DNA of 64,000 bases from Ostrinia nubilalis (taxonomy: Eukaryota > Arthropoda > Insecta > Lepidoptera > Crambidae), in contig NC_087095.1 in the NCBI RefSeq assembly GCF_963855985.1, forward strand, positions 15,820,001 to 15,884,000, written 5' to 3'. Positions 30,824 to 42,323 of this stretch are shown here, piece after piece (position 1 is the stretch's first letter; each line of letters starts with the position of its first letter). The position numbers and the translations under genes were made by a program. Below the pieces are notes generated by a model that saw only the letters and a list, made by a program, of their open reading frames with translations, made no database searches and was not told the origin of the DNA.

Positions 30824-32815
30824 TGAAAGGGTTAAGTTTGAGAAGCGATTTGTTAAAGGGTTTATTATTTTTAATTGCGTGCATATCTTGAGTAAAAAAT
30901 AGTGCCTGTATATGGCGTACTAAATAGAGTTCAGCGAGTTCTAAATCAGAGGATGTTACCACTCCGTTTGAACGTAGTATTTTAGCGAAGCGTAACACGT
31001 ACACAGTAGCGCGTAATAATTTTGGGTACGTGGAAATGCGATCAATTAATCGATCGAAAAAGTGAGAGTTCGATTGAGAGTTTGTCTCTGAAACAAGAGC
31101 GATAGTTTTCTCTTCCAGTCGAACACTGTTAGATGAAACTTGAAATGGCTCGATAGGCCATTGCGAGATTGGCTGAGCTGTCCATTGAGGAGAGTGAAAC
31201 CAATTTAATTGATTTAATAATGCTTTAGGAGTTACAGGTCGCGATATTACATCTGCAGGATTTTCATTTCCATTAACATGATGCCAAATTTTTGCGTTGA
31301 GTTTCGAATTAATTTCAGTAATTCTATTCGCAACAAATGTGTGAAATTTGTACGCGGGAGAATGTATCCACGTGAGAGTGACAGTCGAGTCTGAAAATGC
31401 GTAAATTGAGTTAACAGCATAACGATTCTCTATACTATCGCGAACCGATAATAAAAGATTTGTCAAGAGCAGCGCTGCGCACAGTTCAAGCCGCGCAAGA
31501 GATATTTTCTTTAAAGGCGCGACGCGCGATTTGGATGCGATAAGAAAGACTTCACCGGGTGAATCTGCATCAGAGCTCACGCGCACATAAACTACAGCTC
31601 CGTAGCATACTTCGCTGGCGTCCGCGAAGCCCATGATAGTGACGTGACAACCCGCGGTGATTCCTATATGACGAGATATTTTTAATTGCGATAAATAGTT
31701 AATCTCACTATCAAACCGATTCCATTTATTTTTTATTGAGTCTGGAACTGGCTGATCCCATTCAAGTTCGCGCTGCCAGCATTCTTGAATTAAAAGTTTG
31801 AGAAACGCTGTCACAGGGCCTAGCAAACCCAAAGGGTCGAATAATCTAGCGGTTGCGGAAAGAATCGTGCGTTTTGTGCATTGGTCAGAGTTAGTAGAGT
31901 TAATTTTGTAAAGAAAAACGTCATCATTAGGAAGCCACTGCATGCCTATGATTTTTGTCGTAATTTCTGAGTCAGTGTCAAAATCGACGAGCTGTGGATT
32001 TTTATGCGCATCGGGAATCTTATTTATAAGCTCAGGGTTGTTCGAGATCCACTTAACCATTTTAAACCCCCCGGCCATGAACATCTTAACCATTTGATGG
32101 TAAGATTGTTCAGCTTTTTCTAACCCGTCCATAGATGAGACATAATCGTCCATATACATACAGGATTGAGCTTCAGACGCGGCGATAGGATAATTCGCGC
32201 GCTCGTCCTCAGCGAGTTGGCGAACGACACGCATAGCGAGGTAAGGCGAGCTAGAAACGCCAAAAGAAACCCTATTGTATTGATAAGTATCAATCGGTGA
32301 TTCAGGATCAAATCGAAATAATATGCGTTGAAACGGGTGGTGATTTTGATCAAGCTTTACACAGAAATACATCTTTTCAATATCAGCAGATAAAGCGACT
32401 GAGAAAATGCGTAAGTTAATTAAAAGATCAAAAATATTACTTTGTAAGTTTGGGCCAGTGTAAAGAACATCATTTAACGACTTTCCAGAGGTTGTTTTAC
32501 AACTTGCATCTAAAACGACTCGAGTTTTTGAAGTGAGTTTATCTGGTCGGTATACTGCATGATGAGGTATATAATAATTTGGAGTATTTTCCTCTGAATT
32601 CGATGCGTTTTCGACTTTTGACAGAAAACCGCGATCGATACAGTCTTGAATATTTTCATTATAGTTAGTGCGTAAGCCCGGAGTTGAGTCTAACCTTTTC
32701 TCTAAGTTATAAAAGCGACGCCTAGCAGTAAAGTAAGAATCGCCGAGTTCTGATGGGTCAAGTTTAAATGGCAAAGAAACGGTATACGTCCCAGAGTCGT
32801 CGCGAGAATGAGTTG
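30824..32815 (-). pseudogene. Copy D: internal pol fragment (codons about 693-1354)
   Basis: Open minus-strand pol fragment with the whole reverse transcriptase (YMDDY intact) and RNase H. Gag, protease, integrase and one LTR are missing. Its upstream end at 32810-32815 joins the LTR of copy E through a 6-base microhomology (GAGTTG, present in both the LTR tail and the pol sequence). Its downstream end breaks at codon 1354, just before the integrase. The stop at 30795 lies in unrelated sequence reading back into the LTR of copy C. It shares ENRYAV and SHFFDR with copy I. It is an internally deleted element whose 5' LTR is the 3' LTR of copy E. Confidence 0.88.
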
Positions 32816-33149
32816 TAGGAGATTGGGATAGGAATGGGATGGGATACCTTCGATTGAGCAGACTCCACAGGACGGTCCAAGCTTGGTTCTTCTTTCACTT
32901 TCACAAACACTTGAATTTTTATTGAGATGAGTTTAGCGCGCGATTTGGGTTTATTTGAATTGGTTTATTTTGGATACTTATTTAGTTATTTAGTATTAAC
33001 GCCCAGATAGGTAGGCGAAGCGGCGCGTTGCGATGCGAGAGCGAGACTGAAGGTGGGAGGGAGAGGATAGGAAAAGGACTGTCAGAATGAGTGATAGAAT
33101 AGTGTGACATGAGTTTGAATTGCATGAGGTTTTAATGCTGGCGCGTACA
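32811..33149 (-). repeat. LTR shared by copies E (3') and D (5')
   Basis: On the minus strand it starts TGTACGCGCC at 33149, after the polypurine tract of copy E, and its end is fused to pol of copy D. CATGCAATTC haplotype, with an extra TTAGTTA in the ACTAAATAAC region. One LTR serves two neighbouring elements. Confidence 0.85.
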
Positions 33150-33330
33150 ACTCCCCCGGCCTAGAGGTCTTCCTCTAGATTGAGTAGCGTTTGTAAAAAA
33201 AAACAAAGTTAAAAACGCAAAAAAGCATGCGTTAGAGAGAACTAAACGAGTTAAATTTGAGTTAAATAAGCGTTAAAGTTGAGTTAAATTAAAAATAAAG
33301 AAAAAAATTAAGTTAAGAGCATTATTTGAG
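33150..33330 (-). other. Copy E 3' UTR, hairpin and polypurine tract
   Basis: Same layout as in copy C. The hairpin lies at about 33161-33178 and the tract beside the LTR. The UTR belongs to a second variant class (GTTAAAAACGCAAAAAAGCA on the plus strand) shared with copies H and I. Confidence 0.75.
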
Positions 33331-35278
33331 TTACTGTAAAGGAAGAGGACAAACTCTAACTACAGGCCGAACATAAGTACCGGTTGCAGTGCGAATCTTT
33401 AAGGTGCGAATGATTTTGTCCTTTCCGGGATATACTTCCACAACCACACCCAATGGCCAACAAAGAGGATGCGCATTGTCATCTTTTATAACAACAACAG
33501 AGCCCACATCTATCGGTTTGGTCACCGTATTCCACTTTTCACGGCGTTGTAGAGAAGTTAAATACTCCTGACTCCAGCGACGCCAAAAGCTTCGCACTAA
33601 TTTATTGACTAACTGATAACGCGTTAACCGATTGTCAGAAATATCAGAGACATCCTCTACTGGTAAGAATTTCAGTGGAGTTATATTGAGAAAGTGATTG
33701 GGAGTGAGAGCGGATATATCAGATGGGTCAGAGCTAAGAACACACAATGGTCTACTATTCAATAAGCCTTCTATTTGTACAAGTACAGTGTTGAACTCTT
33801 CGTATGTTAACACTTGAAGACCAATAACTTTATAAAGATGCGTTTTTACATAACGAACATTTATCTCTGTGATGCCGTTAAAGTGCGGACCATATGGTGG
33901 ACTATGAAGAAACTTAATGCGTTGTTCAGCCAAATGTGAACTTAAATAATTTTTGTGAGAGTCAGATTCCAAAAGAGCGTAATTTTCGTCAAGCTTGCGT
34001 TTAGCGCCAATGAAGTTAGTACCTCCGTCGCTATATATCATGGAAACGGGGCCTCTTCTACAAATGAATCGACGAAAAGCGGCGAGAAATAGATCAGAGC
34101 TTAAGTCTGAAACTAACTCTATGTGTAGAGCCTTAGTTGTAAGACAGCAAAATAAACAAATATAAGCCTTCTGGCTTTTAACACCTCTGCGGCGAATGTG
34201 AGTAATAAAGAAGGGACCTGCATAATCGACCGATGTATAAACAAAGGCTTTAGCTTCTGAAACGCGAAATGATGGCAAGTCGCCCATAAGAGGGTTTGTA
34301 GATTTAGGGTTTAAATGAAAACAGATATTGCATTGATGCACTCTTTGACGTACTAAGTTACGTGCGGAAAGTATCCAAAATTTCTGTCTAAGCAGACTGA
34401 GTAGAAGTGAAGGACCAGTATGTAAATTACATACATGAAAGTAATCAACTAAAAGTTGAGTGAAGCGATGTTTAGGCGATAGAATGATTGGATGCTTTTG
34501 TCCATAGTTGAGTTGAGAGTGAGTGAGTCGACCTCCGACACGAAGTATATTATCAGAGTCAATGAAAGGGTTAAGTTTGAGAAGCGATTTGTTAAAGGGT
34601 TTATTATTTTTAATTGCGTGCATATCTTGAGTAAAAAATAGTGCCTGTATATGGCGTACTAAATAGAGTTCAGCGAGTTCTAAATCAGAGGATGTAACCA
34701 CTCCGTTTGAACGTAGTATTTTAGCGAAGCGTAACACGTACACAGTAGCGCGTAATAATTTTGGGTACGTGGAAATGCGATCAATTAATCGATCGAAAAA
34801 GTGAGAGTTCGATTGAGAGTTTGTCTCTGAAACAAGAGCGATAGTTTTCTCTTCCAGTCGAACACTGTTAGATGAAATGGCTCGATAGGCCATTGCGAGA
34901 TTGGCTGAGCTGTCCATTGAGGAGAGTGAAACCAATTTAATTGATTTAATAATGCTTTAGGAGTTACAGGTCGCGATATTACATCTGCAGGATTTTCATT
35001 TCCATTAACATGATACCAAATTTTTGCGTTGAGTTTCGAATTAATTTCAGTAATTCTATTCGCAACAAATGTGTGAAATTTGTACGCGGGAGAATGTATC
35101 CACGTGAGAGTGACAGTCGAGTCTGAAAATGCGTAAATTGAGTTAACAGGATAACGATTCTCTATACTATCGCGAACCGATAATAAAAGATTTGTTAAGA
35201 GCAGCGCTGCGCACAGTTCAAGCCGCGCAAGAGATATTTTCTTTAAAGGCGCGACGCGCGATTTGGATGCGATAAGAA
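33331..35278 (-). pseudogene. Copy E: internally deleted pol (codons about 1115-1764) with frameshift
   Basis: Keeps part of RNase H from about codon 1115 and all of the integrase to the normal stop. Everything from the primer site to codon 1114 is gone. At the junction the LTR keeps the first three bases of the primer site (CCA at 35281-35283, i.e. TGG), then two filler bases, then pol. This is what an end-joining or template-jump deletion would leave. A 7-base deletion between two GAAA words, near 34878 (about codon 1248), shifts the frame, so the open part is about 33331-34880. The integrase motifs H1397, H1402, C1432, C1435, D1467, D1533 and E1587 are still encoded. Private changes include LDENYA and CFHLNP. 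Confidence 0.88.
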
Positions 35279-35283
35279 TACCA

Positions 35284-35620
35284 GAAAGGAGTTGTAGGAG
35301 ATTGGGATAGGAATGGGATGGGATACCTTCGATTGAGCAGACTCCACAGGACGGTCCAAGCTTGGTTCTTCTTTCACTTTCACAAACACTTGAATTTTTA
35401 TTGAGATGAGTTTAGCGCGCGATTTGTGTTTATTTGAATTGGTTTATTTTGGATACTTATTTAGTATTAACGCCCAGATAGGTAGGCGAAGCGGCGCGTT
35501 GCGATGCGAGAGCGAGACTGAAGGTGGGAGGGAGAGGATAGGAAAAGGACTGTCAGAATGAGTGATAGAATAGTGTGACATGAGTTTGAAATGTATGAGG
35601 TTTTAATGCTGGCGCGTACA
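35284..35620 (-). repeat. LTR shared by copies F (3') and E (5')
   Basis: 337 bp, starting TGTACGCGCC at 35620 on the minus strand after the polypurine tract of copy F. Its far end keeps CCA of the primer site before the deletion of copy E. CATACATTTC haplotype, like both LTRs of copy F. Confidence 0.88.
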
Positions 35621-35786
35621 ACTCCCCCGGCCTAGAGGTCTTCCTCTAGATTGAGTAGCGTTTGTAAAAAAAAAGTTAAAAACGTAAAAAAAACATGCGT
35701 TAGAGAGAACTAAACGAGTTAAATTAGCGTTAAAGTTGTGTTAAATTAAAGTTAAGGTTAAAATAAAGTTAAGAACATTATTTGAG
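35621..35786 (-). other. Copy F 3' UTR, hairpin and polypurine tract
   Basis: Short variant of the UTR (GTTAAAAACGTAAAAAAAAC on the plus strand), as in C and G, with the hairpin at about 35632-35649 and the tract next to the LTR. Confidence 0.75.
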
Positions 35787-38700
35787 TTACTGTAAAGGAA
35801 GAGGACAAACTCTAACTACAGGCCGAACATAAGTACCGGTTGCAGTGCGAATCTTTAAGGTGCGAATGATTTTGTCCTTTCCGGGATATACTTCCACAAC
35901 CACACCCAATGGCCAACAAAGAGGATGCGCATTGTCATCTTTTATAACAACAACAGAGCCCACATCTATCGGTTTGGTCACCGTATTCCACTTTTCACGG
36001 CGTTGTAGAGAAGTTAAATACTCCTGACTCCAGCGACGCCAAAAGCTTTGCACTAATTTATTGACTAACTGATAACGCGTTAACCGATTGTCAGAAATAT
36101 CAGAGACATTCTCTACTGGTAAGAATTTCAGTGGAGTTATATTGAGAAAGTGATTGGGAGTGAGAGCGGATATATCAGATGGGTCAGAGCTAAGAACACA
36201 CAATGGTCTACTATTCAATAAGCCTTCTATTTGTACAAGTACAGTGTTGAACTCTTCGTATGTTAACACTTGAAGACCAATAACTTTATAAAGATGCGTT
36301 TTTACATAACGAACATTTATCTCTGTGATGCCGTTAAAGTGCGGACCATATGGTGGACTATGAAGAAACTTAATGCGTTGTTCAGCCAAATGTGAACTTA
36401 AATAATTTTTGTGAGAGTCAGATTCTAAAAGAGCGTAAATTTCGTCAAGCTTGCGTTTAGCGCCAATGAAGTTAGTACCTCCGTCGCTATATATCATGGA
36501 AACGGGGCCTCTTCTACAAATGAATCGACGAAAAGCGGCGAGAAACAGATCAGAGCTTAAGTCTGAAACTAACTCTATGTGTAGAGCCTTAGTTGTAAGA
36601 CAGCAAAATAAACAAATATAAGCCTTCTGGCTTTTAACACCTCTGCGGCGAATGTGAGTAATAAAGAAGGGACCTGCATAATCGACCGATGTATAAACAA
36701 AGGCTTTAGCTTCTGAAACGCGAAATGATGGCAAGTCGCCCATAAGAGGGTTTGTAGATTTAGGGTTTAAACGAAAACAGATATTGCATTGATGCACTCT
36801 TTGACGTACTAAGTTACGTGCGGAAAGTATCCAAAATTTCTGTCTAAGCAGACTGAGTAGAAGTGAAGGACCAGTATGTAAATTACATACATGAAAGTAA
36901 TCAACTAAAAGTTGAGTGAAGCGATGTTTAGGCGATAGAATGATTGGATGCTTTTGTCCATAGTTGAGTTGAGAGTGAGTGAGTCGACCTCCGACACGAA
37001 GTATATTATCAGAGTCAATGAAAGGGGTTAAGTTTGAGAAGCGATTTGTTAAAGGGTTTATTATTTTTAATTGCGTGCATATCTTGAGTAAAAAATAGTG
37101 CCTGTATATGGCGTACTAAATAGAGTTCAGCGAGTTCTAAATCAGAGGATGTAACCACTCCGTTTGAACGTAGTATTTTAGCGAAGCGTAACACGTACAC
37201 AGTAGCGCGTAATAATTTTGGGTACGTGGAAATGCGATCAATTAATCGATCGAAAGGGTGAGAGTTCGATTGAGAGCTTGTCTCTGAAACAAGAGCGATA
37301 GTTTTCTCTTCCAGTCGAACACTGTTAGATGAAACTTGAAATGGCTCGATAGGCCATTGCGAGATTGGCTGAGCTGTCCATTGAGGAGAGTGAAACCAAT
37401 TTAATTGATTTAATAATGCTTTAGGAGTTACAGGTCGCGATATTACATCTGCAGGATTTTCATTTCCATTAACATGATGCCAAATTTTTGCGTTGAGTTT
37501 CGAATTAATTTCAGTAATTCTATTCGCAACAAATGTGTGAAATTTGTACGCGGGAGAATGTATCCACGTGAGAGTGACAGTCGAGTCTGAAAATGCGTAA
37601 ATTGAGTTAACAGGATAACGATTCTCTATACTATCGCGAACCGATAATAAAAGATTTGTCAAGAGCAGCGCTGCGCACAGTTCAAGCCGCGCAAGAGATA
37701 TTTTCTTTAAAGGCGCGACGCGCGATTTGGATGCGATAAGAAAGACTTCACCGGGTGAATCTGCATCAGAGCTCACGCGCACATAAACTACAGCTCCGTA
37801 GCATACTTCGCTGGCGTCCGCGAAGCCCATGATAGTGACGTGACAACCCGCGGTGATTCCTATATGACGAGATATTTTTAATTGCGATAAATAGTTAATC
37901 TCACTATCAAACCGATTCCATTTATTTTTTATTGAGTCTGGAACTGGCTGATCCCATTCAAGTTCGCGCTGCCAGCATTCTTGAATTAAGAGTTTGAGAA
38001 ACGCTGTCACAGGGCCTAGCAAACCCAAAGGGTCGAATAATCTAGCAGTTGCGGAAAGAATCGTGCGTTTTGTGCATTGGTCAGAGTTAGTAGAGTTAAT
38101 TTTGTAAAGAAAAACGTCATCATTAGGTTGCCACTGCATGCCTATGATTTTTGTCGTAATTTCTGAGTCAGTGTCAAAATCGACGAGCTGTGGATTTTTA
38201 TGCGAATCGGGAATCTTATTTATAAGCTCAGGGTTGTTCGAGATCCACTTAACCATTTTAAACCCCCCGGCCATGAACATCTTAACCATTTGATGGTAAG
38301 ATTGTTCAGCTTTTTCTAACCCGTCCATCGATGAGACATAATCGTCCATATACATACAGGATTGAGCTTCAGACGCGGCGATAGGATAATTCGCGCGCTC
38401 GTCCTCAGCGAGTTGGCGAACGACACGCATAGCGAGGTAAGGCGAGCTAGAAACGCCAAAAGAAACCCTATTGTATTGATAAGTATCAATCGGTGATTCA
38501 GGATCAAATCGAAATAATATGCGTTGAAACGGGTGGTGATTTTGATCAAGCTTCACACAGAAATACATCTTTTCAATATCAGCAGATAAAGCGACTGAGA
38601 AAATGCGTAAGTTAATTAAAAGATCAAAAATATTACTTTGTAAGTTTGGGCCAGTGTAAAGAACATCATTTAACGACTTTCCAGAGGTTGTTTTACAACT

Positions 38701-41085
38701 TGCATCTAAAACGACTCGAGTTTTTGAAGTGAGTTTATCTGGTCGGTATACTGCATGATGAGGTATATAATAATTTGGAGTATTTTCCTCTGAATTCGAT
38801 GCGTTTTCGACTTTTGACAGAAAACCGCGATCGATACAGTCTTGAATATTTTCATTATAGTTAGTGCGTAAGTCCGGAGTTGAGTCTAACTTTTTTTCTA
38901 AGTTATAGAAGCGACGCCTAGCAGTAAAATAAGAATCGCCGAGTTCTGATGGGTCGAGTTTAAATGGCAAAGAAACTGTATAAGTCCCAGAGTCGTCGCG
39001 AGAATGAGTTGATTGGAAAATGTTTTCACATATTTCCTCGTCAGGGCTGATGTGTCTCTTAGTAGGTACACTTTCAAGCTCCCAAAAGCGTTGCGTGAGT
39101 GATTCTAATGAGTGCGAGTCTACATTGCAAAAGAATGCTTTATTATCATTGCGTGAATGAGTTGAGTAGCACTGAGCGCGTCCCATAGCGAGATATCCGA
39201 GCGTGGTTTCGATGGCGATGACAGAGGATTGCGGTGAAGTTATTCTATTACTACCTAAAAGAAGCGGGAATATCTCATTGCCTAACAAACAATCGATTTC
39301 AGCAGGGATATTGAAGCTGTCATCAGCCATAGGAAGACCTTGTAAATGCGATAACTGGGTTATGTCAACCTTTACATTAGGTAAATAATCGGTTATTGTA
39401 TCGATGACGCGTGCGTTAATTGTGTATTTACACCTGGGATCAAAGCGTGAGGCAATTGTGAAAGATACATATCCTAGCGACACACTTTCAGACTGACCTA
39501 TGCCCTTAATAGTGGTAGGTAGCGGATTGACTTTTAAGTTCAGTCGCGCACAACATTTATTTGTGATAAAGTTGCTCATCGAACCTGTGTCTAGAAACAC
39601 GCGTAATTTTTGACACGTCTTATTATTGTCATAAGTATACACTGACGCGGTGGGTAATAAGACCGTGGTACTAGATTCATCAGCGATCGACGGCGTGACT
39701 GCAGAAAGAGATACATTGTTGGTTGGCATCGATTGCAACGGCGGCGTGACCGGACCGGGCGCGGACATGGACGCGTCGGTCGGCGAAAGCGTCGCGCTGC
39801 AAGTCAGCTGTTGTGACGTCATAGGTCTATTCACGTTAAAGTTATCTATATGAATAAGAGTGTGATGTTTACGTTGGCAAACTGAGCAACGATTTTGAGA
39901 TCTGCAATATTTAACATTATGAAAGCCCAAACAATTGAGGCAAAAGTTACATTTTTTCACTAAAGAGTAGCGAGTTGGCGCATTTTTCGAGCGAAAATAA
40001 CTGCATTTGAACAGGGCATGTTCAGGTTCCGTCTTACAAAGTTGACAATTCTTGCGTACAGCGGATGGAGTGTATGAGCCTTGCGAATTCGGTTGAGATT
40101 GGAAGTAATGTTGATTGGGTTTTACTCCAGAAGCTGTATTAGAAACAAACGACTGTGTCGGTTTCGAGTTTTTAGACTGCGATGCGAAATTCGTTTTATT
40201 ATAATTAACGTACGGCTTATTTTGCGTAAAAGATAAGCGTAAAGCATGGATTTTATTCTGTTCTTTAATAAAAGTCTTGAGATCATTAAACGTAGGCATT
40301 TTTACGTGCTTAATGGATTGTTCAAATAAATTTAGAGTGTCTTTGTCTAATTTACTGAGAGCAATATGAGTCAAAATGAAATCGGAAAGGTCATCAATCT
40401 GTAAACGTCGTAAGGCAGCTTCAGCTGAGCAATACTGTTCCAAAAATTCATCTAAAGATTGCGATTTGAAGTTTATTAATTGTTCCAAATACATAGAGGC
40501 TTGTACTCTTATGTCTTGGTATTTTTCTAATAGGTTGTTCCAAATTATGTAATAGTTCTCACCAGTCGGTGGAATACCCGAGCAAATTGTAAGTGCTTTT
40601 CCGGAAAGTTTTCCTATAAGGTATTGAGCCTTTTCACCTGGAGACAAACCAGTGTTCTCATGAATAAGCGTTTTAAAATTTTGGTAGAAAACGGGCCACT
40701 TGGAAGGGGCTCCGTCGAAAGAGACTAGTTCTAAAGGCGGTAATTTTTTTACGAAATCCTGTTTGCGACGCTCTGTGTTGGCCTTTAGTTGTACGATGGA
40801 GCTTTGCACCGAAAGGATGTTACAGTACAAATCGTCAAACGAGTTGAGTGCGGCAAATGTAGGTTTGAGTTCCTCATCATGTTTCATATAACACAAATTA
40901 AGTTCGTCAATAGTATCAAGAAAATCCGATCTTGTTTTTTCAATCGAATGCATGCGAGACATGAAAATTTGTTCAATCTGAGGGTCGGAGACCTTTAGGC
41001 TGAGATCGTATAGTTCCTGAACCCTCTGAAAAAGCGCTTCTTTTTTAGCTTCAAGCAAATTAATTTTGCGTTTTACTCCCTCCAT
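35787..41085 (-). pseudogene. Copy F gag-pol, split by a 1-base insertion
   Basis: From the ATG at 41083-41085 the frame is open through gag, protease, reverse transcriptase (YMDDY intact) and RNase H. An extra G in a G-run at 37023-37026 then shifts the frame at about codon 1353, ending at 37015. The remainder, with all integrase motifs and the C-terminal domain, is intact in the original frame down to 35787. Apart from this one base I see no other lesion. Shared with copy B only: MKHDEE, SSIVQ and a KKC...HNVKYC knuckle region. B and F are therefore sister copies on opposite strands. One extra Tyr codon is present in YVNYNKTN. Confidence 0.92.
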
Positions 41086-41470
41086 TGTATTGTAGGTGAG
41101 CAAACACACGCACGAGAGCTAGCGTTAAAAAATGAGTTGAGTTGAGCGTATTTATTTATAATCCAGTAGGAAAATAAAATGCGTAGCGTATGTAAGCGAA
41201 TTTGAAATTGAATTGAAATAAAATTTTAAAAGATTGAATTTAAAAAATATACGTGTTTACAAACAACGAGTTGACGTTTGAGCGAATAGTAATTTCTAGA
41301 ATGTGTCAAATGTCAAACGAATCGAACTTTCCAGAAAGAATGTGTCAAACGAGCGAATTTTCTAGAATTTTCTAGAGAGTTGTCAAAATGACGGATGCGT
41401 GAAAATGTGTAGTTGTGATTTTATGTAAGTGTAAAGGATAGGAAATGAACCATGCGGCTCGGTAGGACCA
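41086..41470 (-). promoter_or_regulatory. Copy F leader: primer site and heat-shock-element-like cluster
   Basis: On the minus strand the primer site starts at 41470. HSE-like sites: 41355-41372 (four units), 41324-41336 with a further unit at 41319 and 41294-41301 (two units). Confidence 0.65.
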
Positions 41471-41816
41471 GAAAGGAGTTGTAGGAGATTGGGATAGGAA
41501 TGGGATGGGATACCTTCGATTGAGCAGACTCCACAGGACGGTCCAAGCTTGGTTCTTCTTTCACTTTCACAAACACTTGAATTTTATTGAGATGAGTTTA
41601 GCGCGCGATTTGGGTTTATTTGAATTGGTTTATTTTGGATACTTATTTAGTATTATTTAGTATTAACGCCCAGATAGGTAGGCGAAGCGGCGCGTTGCGA
41701 TGCGAGAGCGAGACTGAAGGTGGGAGGGAGAGGATAGGAAAAGGACTGTCAGAATGAGTGATAGAATAGTGTGACATGAGTTTGAAATGTATGAGGTTTT
41801 AATGCTGGCGCGTACA
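41471..41816 (-). repeat. 5' LTR of copy F (346 bp)
   Basis: Begins TGTACGCGCC at 41816 on the minus strand and ends next to CCA of the primer site. It carries the ACTAAATAAT duplication also seen in the LTR of copy B, its sister copy. Confidence 0.9.
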
Positions 41817-41819
41817 ACA

Positions 41820-42157
41820 GAAAGGAGTTGTAGGGGATTGGGATAGGAACGGGATGGGATACCTTCGATTGAGCAGACTCCACAGGACGGTCCAAGCTTG
41901 GTTCTTCTTTCACTTTCACAAACACTTGAATTTTTATTGAGATGAGTTTAGCGCGCGATTTGGGTTTATTTGAATTGGTTTATTTTGGATACTTATTTAG
42001 TATTAACGCCCAGATAGGTAGGCGAAGCGGCGCGTTGCGATGCGAGAGCGAGACTGAAGGTGGGAGGGAGAGGATAGGAAAAAGGACTGTCAGAATGAGT
42101 GATAGAATAGTGTGACATGAGTTTGAAATGTATGAGGTTTTAATGCTGGCGCGTACA
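41820..42157 (-). repeat. 3' LTR of copy G (338 bp), abutting the LTR of copy F
   Basis: Starts at 42157 after the polypurine tract of G and ends in CCTTTC at 41820. Only TGT (41817-41819) separates it from the LTR start of copy F. The LTR-LTR joint is like that of a two-LTR circle. CATACATTTC haplotype, whereas the other LTR of G is CATGCAATTC. Confidence 0.9.
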
Positions 42158-42323
42158 ACTCCCCCGGCCTAGAGGTCTTCCTCTAGATTGAGTAGCGTTT
42201 GTAAAAAAAAAAGTTAAAAACGTAAAAAAACATGCGTTAGAGAGAACTAAACGAGTTAAATTAGCGTTAAAGTTGTGTTAAATTAAAGTTAAGGTTAAAA
42301 TAAAGTTAAGAACATTATTTGAG
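42158..42323 (-). other. Copy G 3' UTR, hairpin and polypurine tract
   Basis: Short UTR variant. Hairpin CTAGAGG-AAGA-CCTCTAG on the minus strand at about 42169-42186, then the tract and the LTR. Confidence 0.75.

Larger units (their letters stand above)
35284..41816 (-). mobile_element. Copy F: full-length BEL/Pao element with one frameshift
   Basis: Complete layout on the minus strand: 5' LTR 41471-41816, leader, polyprotein, 3' UTR, polypurine tract, 3' LTR 35284-35620. Both LTRs carry the CATACATTTC haplotype, as expected for one insertion. They differ by a 10-base ACTAAATAAT duplication and small changes. The upstream neighbour is copy G, whose 3' LTR abuts the 5' LTR of F with 3 bases between. 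Confidence 0.9.
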
